Assembly (NCBI RefSeq): GCF_900142665.1
Contig: NZ_FRBR01000010.1
Location: forward strand, 1-64,000
From: Roseovarius pacificus
GTDB lineage: Bacteria > Pseudomonadota > Alphaproteobacteria > Rhodobacterales > Rhodobacteraceae
DNA length: 64,000 nt
Reading direction: 5' to 3'
A model generated the notes under the pieces. It saw nothing but the letters and a program-made list of their open reading frames with translations. It was not told the origin of the DNA and searched no databases. This document shows positions 56,364 to 64,000 of this stretch, in pieces (the first letter of the stretch is position 1; the number at the start of each line of letters is the position of its first letter). The position numbers were made by a program, and so were the translations under genes.

Positions 56364-57413
56364 TCAGGCTGCCGCCTTCTGCAAACGCTCGGTCACGATG
56401 GCTTCGGCCACGCCATTGGGGCTGACCGACAATTGCCTTGCGCGGGTCAGGATACGGTCCATCGTATCGTCCAGCGCCTCCAGCTTTTCACCGACCCAGA
56501 TTTCCCGGTTCCCGATGCGCAAAATCTCGGTGGCCACGTTGATGATACCGCCGCCATTCGCCACAAAATCCGGAGCGTAAAGAATACCGCACTCATGCAG
56601 GCGCTGCCCGTCATCCGCCGTGGCCAACTGGTTGTTCGCGCCTCCGGCCACCGCACTGACCTGCAACTGCGGAATCGTGATTTCGTTCAGGATGGCCCCG
56701 ATAGCGCAAGGCGCGAAAATATCGGCCTCGGCACCATAGATCGCATCCGTCGCAACCGCCTGTGCCCCGAACATTTCGACCGCCTGCCGCATCGGAGCAT
56801 CCGATACATCCGTCACAACCAACCGCGCCCCGGCCCCGTGCAGGAACCGGCACAGATGCAGGCCGACATGCCCCAAACCCTGTATCGCTACCCGCCGCCC
56901 GGTCAGATCGGCGCTGCCGAACCGATGCCGCGCCGTCGTATGGATCGCGTTGAATATGCCCCGCGCGGTGATCGGAGACGGATCGCCGCTGGCATATGCC
57001 CCATCGGCCAGCCCCGCCACGTAATCGGTTTGCGTCCCGATTTCGGCCATGTCGCGCGGGGTCATGCCCATATCCTCGGCCGTCCAGTACTGCCCCTGCA
57101 TCGCCTCGACCGCTCGGCCGAAGGCGTGCAGTACCTCGGGCGATTTGTCCCGTGCCGGATCGCCGATGATCACCGCCTTCCCGCCGCCAAGCGGCAATCC
57201 CGCCGCCGCGTTCTTGAAGGTCATCCCCCGCGACAGGCGCAGCGCATCCTCCAGTGCGGCCTCGAAACCGTCATAGGGTCGCATCCGCAGCCCACCCGCC
57301 GCCGGGCCAAGTTGCGTTGAATGCACGGCGATGATGCCGCTCAGGCCGCTTTCGGAGTCTTCGATGCGAACAACCTGTTCATGGCCTGGCGCGTCAACGG
57401 GAATCAGTTTCAT
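56364..57413 (-). CDS. Leucine/valine/phenylalanine-type amino acid dehydrogenase
   Basis: NAD-dependent oxidative deamination of a branched-chain or aromatic amino acid to its 2-oxo acid. The 349-residue protein has the catalytic lysines in GGLRMRPYDG and LPLGGGKAVI, and a Rossmann motif GLGHVGLHLCRFL. The ATG at 57413 has AGGTT upstream. It is divergent from an Lrp-type regulator, which probably controls it in response to the amino acid. Leu versus Val or Phe specificity cannot be read directly. Confidence 0.85.
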   Translation of the reverse strand: MKLIPVDAPGHEQVVRIEDSESGLSGIIAVHSTQLGPAAGGLRMRPYDGFEAALEDALRLSRGMTFKNAAAGLPLGGGKAVIIGDPARDKSPEVLHAFGRAVEAMQGQYWTAEDMGMTPRDMAEIGTQTDYVAGLADGAYASGDPSPITARGIFNAIHTTARHRFGSADLTGRRVAIQGLGHVGLHLCRFLHGAGARLVVTDVSDAPMRQAVEMFGAQAVATDAIYGAEADIFAPCAIGAILNEITIPQLQVSAVAGGANNQLATADDGQRLHECGILYAPDFVANGGGIINVATEILRIGNREIWVGEKLEALDDTMDRILTRARQLSVSPNGVAEAIVTERLQKAAA

Positions 57414-57495
57414 GGAACCTCCAACTCTTTCCTCTTGCATAGCAAAACAGGACAGGCCGATTTCACCAAACTTGCCCGAACAACGAGATGGATTT

Positions 57496-57520
57496 AGAGA
57501 ATTCATATATGATTTTCTCT
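57496..57520. promoter_or_regulatory. Predicted Lrp-family operator
   Basis: The perfect core TCATATATGA (57503-57512) is flanked by AGAGAAT on the left and TTTTCTCT on the right, giving a 25-base AT-rich near-palindrome in the gap between the divergent dehydrogenase and lrp-type genes, 22 bases before the regulator start. Confidence 0.5.
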
Positions 57521-57541
57521 TATATTGGAGATATTCGCCAT

Positions 57542-58009
57542 ATGGACCGTATAGATCACCGCATTATCGCTGCCCTGCAAGAAGACGGGCGCATGACCAC
57601 CACCGATCTGGCCGAAACCGTCGGCCTGTCCCCCACGCCCTGCGCCCGGCGACTGGAACGATTGCAGGCCGAGAAGGTGATTACCGGCTATGGCGCGCGC
57701 GTCGACGCCAACAAACTGGGGCTTGGCGTAACGATCTTTGTTTCGGTCGAACTCGACAAACAGGACCGCACCGCCATCGACGCCTTCGAACGCGCGATCA
57801 AGGATTGCGAAGAAGTCATGGAATGCTATCTGATGACCGGCTCGCGCGACATCCTGTTGCGGGTCGTGGCCGCCGATCTGACGGCCTTCGACCGGTTTCT
57901 CGAAACCCGGTTGATGCCGATTCCCGGCATCCGCAATCTGCGCTCGAACTTTGCCTTACGCACCATCACACGGCGCAATGCCCTGCCCGTACCGGACCAC
58001 ACCGGGTGA
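57542..58009 (+). CDS. Lrp/AsnC-family regulator
   Basis: A 155-residue regulator with an N-terminal helix-turn-helix (DRIDHRIIAALQEDGRM, recognition helix GLSPTPCARRLERL) and a C-terminal RAM ligand-binding domain (CYLMTGSRDILLRVV). The ATG at 57542 is preferred over in-frame starts upstream, which would translate the operator region. Divergent from the amino acid dehydrogenase; BkdR/LrpC-like control of branched-chain amino acid catabolism is the likely role. Confidence 0.88.
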   Translation: MDRIDHRIIAALQEDGRMTTTDLAETVGLSPTPCARRLERLQAEKVITGYGARVDANKLGLGVTIFVSVELDKQDRTAIDAFERAIKDCEEVMECYLMTGSRDILLRVVAADLTAFDRFLETRLMPIPGIRNLRSNFALRTITRRNALPVPDHTG

Positions 58010-58035
58010 CCGGCAGGGCCATGCATCCGACCGGC

Positions 58036-58608
58036 TCAGATCAGCCTGACCTGTGTCCCAACATTGGCCAGCCCAAACAGTTCTGCGATCTTTTCGTTAT
58101 ACAGCCCGATGCAGCCATCCGATGATTTGCGCCCGATCTTGCGCGTGTCATGGGTGCCGTGAATCCGATAATACTGCCACGACAGATGCAGCGCATGGGT
58201 GCCCATGGGGTTTTCCGGCCCCGGCGGGACCGTCACCGGCAAAGACGGATCGCGCTCGCGCATCGACGGCGTCGGCGTCCAGGAGGGGCCCTCGACCTTT
58301 TTGATGATCCGGGTATAGCCCAGCCTGGTCAGGTCCTCGCTCCGCGGAACCGAGGTGGGAAACAGCCGGTAGATGCTTTCATCCTCCGACCAGAAATGCA
58401 ACGCCCGCGATTGCGTATCGGCCACGATCGCACCACCCTTGAGCGTATCGAAATGATCACGCCAATCAATGGCGGCAAAGCCCGATACGTTGTGCCGCAC
58501 GCCTTCTGCCGGACTGGCCCAAACCGCCGGTGCCGCCAACATGGCCGCGCCGCCCGCGATCACTCCTCGCCGGGTCATCTTGCCCATTGTCATGATAAAC
58601 CTCTTCAT
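58036..58608 (-). CDS. L,D-transpeptidase (YkuD domain), exported
   Basis: A 190-residue cell-wall enzyme with a Tat-like signal (TRRGVIAGGAAMLAAPA) and a YkuD domain. The active-site region reads YRIHGTH then SSDGCIGLYN; the catalytic Cys and upstream His are present, but the usual arginine after CI (SxGCIRL) is Gly here. It probably forms 3-3 crosslinks or attaches proteins to peptidoglycan, although the Arg-to-Gly change makes activity less certain. Confidence 0.82.
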   Translation of the reverse strand: MKRFIMTMGKMTRRGVIAGGAAMLAAPAVWASPAEGVRHNVSGFAAIDWRDHFDTLKGGAIVADTQSRALHFWSEDESIYRLFPTSVPRSEDLTRLGYTRIIKKVEGPSWTPTPSMRERDPSLPVTVPPGPENPMGTHALHLSWQYYRIHGTHDTRKIGRKSSDGCIGLYNEKIAELFGLANVGTQVRLI

Positions 58609-58754
58609 TCTGTCTGATTACCTCGGGCGAGACAGGGGCAAATCATTCGTTCACATGCAAATCACGAAATCTTGGGCGAGCAGGATCAAAAGGCACAGAT
58701 ACCTTGCGAAACAACACATTCGCACCATACCCTTGAGAAAAGGGAAACACCGTC

Positions 58755-59324
58755 ATGCGCAAACTGCAAACCCAAGGGGTGCATCACATCACCCTGACCG
58801 GAGCCGACAGGCAAACATCCATCGACTTTTGGGAAGGTGTGCTTGGCATGCCCTTCGTTTTCGATCAGCCAAACCTGGACGATCCGGACGAAGGCCACCT
58901 GTATTTCGATCCCGGCGACGGGCGTTTGATCACGGTCTTCACGAATGAAGCCCGCAAACCCGTCCACAACCGCACACCGACCGATCCGGGGTGTGTGCAT
59001 CATCTGGCATTCAATGTCAGCCGCGCCACCTTTTCGCAGGTGGCCGAACGCCTGACCGAACGCGGCATCGGTCATTCCGGCCCCAAGGATCGCGGATTCA
59101 TGGACTCGATCTATTTCAAGGATCCGCTCGGTCTGCTGATCGAACTGGCCTGCTACCGCTTCGAACCGCCACGCGGATGCAGCCACGCCGATGTCATGAT
59201 CGAGGCGCACCGTATCCGCGTCGAGCGAGGCGATTACAACATTCAGGAAGTGCATCTTGCCGACGCGATTGAACGGCTTGTCGCCCGAACCCAACAAACC
59301 CTGTCATCCGACCAGGGCTCATAA
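58755..59324 (+). CDS. VOC-family dioxygenase/glyoxalase-like protein
   Basis: A 189-residue vicinal-oxygen-chelate protein with two beta-alpha-beta-beta-beta modules. Probable metal ligands are His in GVHHITLTG, His in CVHHLAFNV and Glu in LLIELACY. Ring-cleaving dioxygenase-like or glyoxalase-like chemistry is possible. It stands 111 bases before a second, unrelated VOC gene. Confidence 0.8.
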   Translation: MRKLQTQGVHHITLTGADRQTSIDFWEGVLGMPFVFDQPNLDDPDEGHLYFDPGDGRLITVFTNEARKPVHNRTPTDPGCVHHLAFNVSRATFSQVAERLTERGIGHSGPKDRGFMDSIYFKDPLGLLIELACYRFEPPRGCSHADVMIEAHRIRVERGDYNIQEVHLADAIERLVARTQQTLSSDQGS

Positions 59325-59435
59325 GATCCCCGCCCACATCTGGCAAAAACGCACAAATCATGCCAAAATTTGCAGAATTGTTCAAAAATGCCCGGTCGTC
59401 TAGCTGTGTATCAACACACGCGAAAGGACCATCCC

Positions 59436-59921
59436 ATGCCAACCCCTGTCCATCCACAAACCTCCATCGGCCATGTTCATCTGAAAGTGTCCGACCTAGA
59501 CCGCGCCATCGGCTTCTACTCCGGCGTCCTCGGGTTCGAGGTGCAGCAACGATGGGGCGACCGCGCCGCCTTTCTGGGTGCGGGCGGTTACCATCACCAT
59601 ATCGGGCTGAACACCTGGGAAAGCCTCGGCGGCACACCTGCCCCCAAGGGCCATACCGGCCTCTACCATACTGCCTTTCTGTATCCGGACCGGGCGCAGC
59701 TGGCTGATGCATTGCGCCGGGTGATTGCCGCCGGTATCCCCATCGAAGGCGCTGCCGATCATGGCGTCAGCGAGGCGATCTATCTTTCGGACCCGGACGG
59801 GAACGGAGTCGAACTTTACCGTGATCGCGCTCCCGAGGACTGGCCACGCAGCGCCGACGGTCAGATCGCCATGAGCAACGCACCGCTCGATCTCGACGCC
59901 CTGCTGGCCGAAGCTCCATGA
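59436..59921 (+). CDS. VOC-family (glyoxalase-like) protein
   Basis: A 161-residue VOC protein with ligand-type residues in IGHVHLKVSD, HHHIGLNTWES, YHTAFLYPD and NGVELYRD. It resembles the catechol-2,3-dioxygenase-like / glyoxalase subgroup (CatE-like). The ATG at 59436 has GAAAGG upstream. The substrate is unknown. It lies directly after the first VOC gene, but the two differ enough that recent duplication is unlikely. Confidence 0.83.
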   Translation: MPTPVHPQTSIGHVHLKVSDLDRAIGFYSGVLGFEVQQRWGDRAAFLGAGGYHHHIGLNTWESLGGTPAPKGHTGLYHTAFLYPDRAQLADALRRVIAAGIPIEGAADHGVSEAIYLSDPDGNGVELYRDRAPEDWPRSADGQIAMSNAPLDLDALLAEAP

Positions 59922-60056
59922 CCTTCTACTGTCCGCAATCATCCCGGCGCACAACAACCGGGGCCAGCCTGTTGCTTTCACATATCCGCGGGCGCGGGCG
60001 GGCTGGACCCTCCCATATAACCGGCCTAATCTGCGCCCGAATGCAGGAGGTAAACA

Positions 60057-60923
60057 ATGGCAGTCGGGACAGAGATCAGAACCTATTTCGACGGCGCATG
60101 GCATGACGGCGATTTGCCCGTCATGCGGGCGGCCGATCACGGGTCATGGCTGGGCACCACGGTATTCGACGGAGCGCGCTATGCGAACGACCTGACGCCT
60201 GATCTCGACAAGCACTGCGCACGGGTCAACGCATCGGCCAGAGCGCTGATGATCAAACCCACCGTCGCCGCCGACGACATGGTCGCCATCGTGCAGGAGG
60301 GACTCAAGGCTTATAGCCCCGAGACCGCCGTTTATATCCGCCCGATGTACTGGTCGATCAGTGGCGGGCCGCTCGGTGTCATGCCCGACTACGAAGGCGG
60401 CACGGGGTTCGCCATCTGTCTTGAAGCCACGCCTATGGCGCCTCCGGGCAGTTCCACCACCCTGGCGCGCACACGCTTCCGCCGCCCGATTCTGGAAGAT
60501 GCGGTCGTGAACGCCAAGGCGGGCTGCCTCTACCCCAACAACGCCCGCATGATCGCCGAGGTCCAGGCCAAAGGGTTCGGCAACGCGCTTGTGGCCGACG
60601 CGCTTGGCAATGTGGCTGAAAGCGCCACGGCGAATGTCTTCGCTGTCAAGGACGGCGAGGTCTTCACGCCCGTACCCAACGGCACCTTCCTTTCGGGCAT
60701 CACCCGCGCGCGGCACATCGCCAACCTGCGGGCCGATGGCGTTACGGTGCATGAAACCGTCATGAGCTTTCAGGACTTCCACGGCGCCGACGAGGTATTC
60801 CTGTCCGGCAACATGATGAAGGTCACACCGGTCACCGCATTCGAAGATACGCAGTATCAGATCGGCCCGATGACCCGGCGCGTGCTGGATCTCTATTGGG
60901 ACTGGGCCTCATCCGGGGGCTGA
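60057..60923 (+). CDS. ilvE: Branched-chain amino acid aminotransferase-type enzyme
   Basis: A 288-residue fold-type IV PLP aminotransferase. The PLP lysine lies in DAVVNAKAGCLYPN, and the phosphate-binding loop in GNVAESATANVF. A strong AGGAGG precedes the ATG. It probably reversibly transaminates Val, Leu and Ile; D-amino-acid aminotransferase and aminodeoxychorismate lyase share the fold, so some doubt remains. It is about 2.6 kb from the Leu/Val dehydrogenase, both possibly under amino-acid control. Confidence 0.85.
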   Translation: MAVGTEIRTYFDGAWHDGDLPVMRAADHGSWLGTTVFDGARYANDLTPDLDKHCARVNASARALMIKPTVAADDMVAIVQEGLKAYSPETAVYIRPMYWSISGGPLGVMPDYEGGTGFAICLEATPMAPPGSSTTLARTRFRRPILEDAVVNAKAGCLYPNNARMIAEVQAKGFGNALVADALGNVAESATANVFAVKDGEVFTPVPNGTFLSGITRARHIANLRADGVTVHETVMSFQDFHGADEVFLSGNMMKVTPVTAFEDTQYQIGPMTRRVLDLYWDWASSGG

Positions 60924-60925
60924 GC

Positions 60926-60969
60926 GCACCGACATCATACCGACGCGATACCGACGTTATACCGATGCG
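60926..60969 (+). repeat. 11-bp tandem repeat, copy B
   Basis: Units GCACCGACATC, ATACCGACGCG, ATACCGACGTT, ATACCGATGCG, all exactly 11 bases. It begins two bases after the aminotransferase stop and ends 96 bases before fadH. Same unit order as copy A near murJ. A small CTGCG/CGCAG hairpin lies further on at 60988-61004. Confidence 0.8.
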
Positions 60970-60999
60970 GTTTCCGGCGGGGTTGCTCTGCGGCCTTAA

Positions 61000-63093
<2,094 letters not shown>

Positions 63094-63254
63094 CCGTCCG
63101 CTCCCCGACTGGCGAACAACTGGAAACACCGGTTTCCCTGTTTCCATGCCACGAACGATCCGCCACAAAACCCAGATATTGTCGGGCATACGCCCCAGTT
63201 GTGCCCGAATTCATCCCGATAACCGACTTCGACAAACGAACAGAGGTATCGAGC

Positions 63255-64000
63255 ATGGATCGCCTGACGGAAATGGAGGCATTTGCAACGGTCGTGGACC
63301 AGGGGGGGTTTACTGACGCTGCACGCAAGATGGGAATTTCGAAATCGGCCGTGTCCAAGCACGTTTCTTCACTTGAAGCTCGTCTCGGCGCGCGCCTCCT
63401 GAACCGCACGACACGCCGCGTCAGCCCTACGGAAATCGGTCTGGCCTATTACGACCGGGCGTTACGTGTTCTGAATGATGCGGGTGAGGCCGACGCTCTG
63501 GTCAGTTCGATGCAATCCGCGCCCTCCGGGCTGCTGCGCATCTCGGTTGCGACGGATTTCGGGGTAAACCACCTCAGCCCGGTTCTGGGCTCATTTCTTG
63601 ACGAGTTCCCCGATATCTCGGTCAACATGGTACTGAACAACCGGTATGTCGAACTGATCTCGGAAGGGTTCGACATGGCGATCCGCATAGGCGAGTTGGA
63701 AGACAGCACCCTGCGCGCACGCAAACTGACCGAGACCACTAAGCGCATGATCGCCAGCCCCGAATATCTGCGAAAGAACGGACGCCCGACCAAGATCGAC
63801 GACCTGAATGAACACAAGCTGCTGCACTATTCCAGCCAGTCGGGCGGAGCCGTGTGGAAGTTGACTGCACCCTCGGGCGAAAAGCGGCAGGTGCGCACCG
63901 CTGGTGGACTGTCGGTAAATGACGGTCAATCGCTCCTCAATGCCGCGATCGCCGGTCTTGGCATCGCGTATCTGCCCAGCTTTCTGTACGCGCAGGCCAT
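63255..64000 (+). CDS. LysR-family regulator, truncated by window edge
   Basis: The first ~248 residues of a LysR-type regulator. The helix-turn-helix is intact (FTDAARKMGISKSAVSKHVS), followed by the effector-binding domain. Similarity is to the CrgA/DsdC-like subgroup. The C terminus is beyond base 64000. The 161-base gap upstream contains only a weak GGAAAC/GTTTCC dyad at 63122-63137. It is not divergent from fadH, so its target is probably outside the window. Confidence 0.88.
   Translation, partial: MDRLTEMEAFATVVDQGGFTDAARKMGISKSAVSKHVSSLEARLGARLLNRTTRRVSPTEIGLAYYDRALRVLNDAGEADALVSSMQSAPSGLLRISVATDFGVNHLSPVLGSFLDEFPDISVNMVLNNRYVELISEGFDMAIRIGELEDSTLRARKLTETTKRMIASPEYLRKNGRPTKIDDLNEHKLLHYSSQSGGAVWKLTAPSGEKRQVRTAGGLSVNDGQSLLNAAIAGLGIAYLPSFLYAQA

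Noticed and set aside
63122-63137. GGAAAC/GTTTCC dyad upstream of the LysR gene
   Set aside because: Six-base arms with a four-base gap, no T-run and no LysR T-N11-A signature; too weak to call.

Overview
The window is a contiguous, gene-dense piece of a high-GC alphaproteobacterial chromosome, most likely a marine Rhodobacterales (Roseobacter-group) bacterium. This rests on gene content and style: ectABC-ask with a divergent ectR, an RpoHII-type heat-shock sigma factor behind an RpoE-like promoter, copA-cueR with a MerR-type promoter, an MttB-family methyltransferase operon, a FadH-type dienoyl-CoA reductase, and many ATGA start/stop overlaps. I see no tRNA or rRNA gene, insertion sequence, prophage or CRISPR array.

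Layout. 1-420 is non-coding and carries two DnaA-box-like sites. 421-3497 (-) holds msrP-msrQ and a membrane-anchored FMN glutamate-synthase-like protein, followed by a small exported DUF302 protein (+). 4109-8793 (-) is a three-gene carbohydrate-modification cluster with two chimeric proteins and an AT-richer sulfotransferase. 9023-11641 is clpB with a sigma-32-type promoter and a good terminator. 11893-15847 (+) holds a small unknown gene, pyrF, and copA-cueR.

15866-22625 (-) is a tightly coupled six-gene catabolic operon: GntR regulator, DapA-family lyase, aldehyde dehydrogenase, P5C-reductase-like dehydrogenase, MttB-family methyltransferase and FAD amine oxidase. I infer that it degrades a quaternary or cyclic amine such as a betaine. 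It lies beside the ectoine (compatible solute) operon, ectABC-ask (22769-26514, -), and ectR. 27311-28691 is a metal-responsive arsR plus permease pair. 28884-33551 (+) holds capsule-export genes (kpsT- and kpsE-like) with kdsA and a phosphohexomutase.

33552-33836 is an intergenic island of consecutive hairpins. 33837-40310 (-) is an operon led by rpoH: rpoH-chaN-coaBC-dut-moeB-like-M3 peptidase. 40410-43180 (+) holds cobP, a phosphatase and yifB/comM. 43146-46341 (-) holds an esterase, gshB, yraN and rsmI. 46427-54508 (+) holds an LpoA-like lipoprotein, glnD, a TSUP permease, murJ and a phospholipase-D-like protein. A rhomboid-fold protein lacking its catalytic residues follows (-), then trpS (+), a Leu/Val-type dehydrogenase with a divergent Lrp regulator, an L,D-transpeptidase, two VOC proteins, a branched-chain aminotransferase, fadH, and a LysR gene cut by the window edge.

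The most notable items are the MttB operon, an 11-bp helically phased repeat found at two intergenic sites (51283-51326 and 60926-60969), the hairpin island at 33552-33822, the rhomboid pseudoprotease, and the RpoE-like promoter in front of rpoH. All assignments come from reading the sequence; no database search was run.
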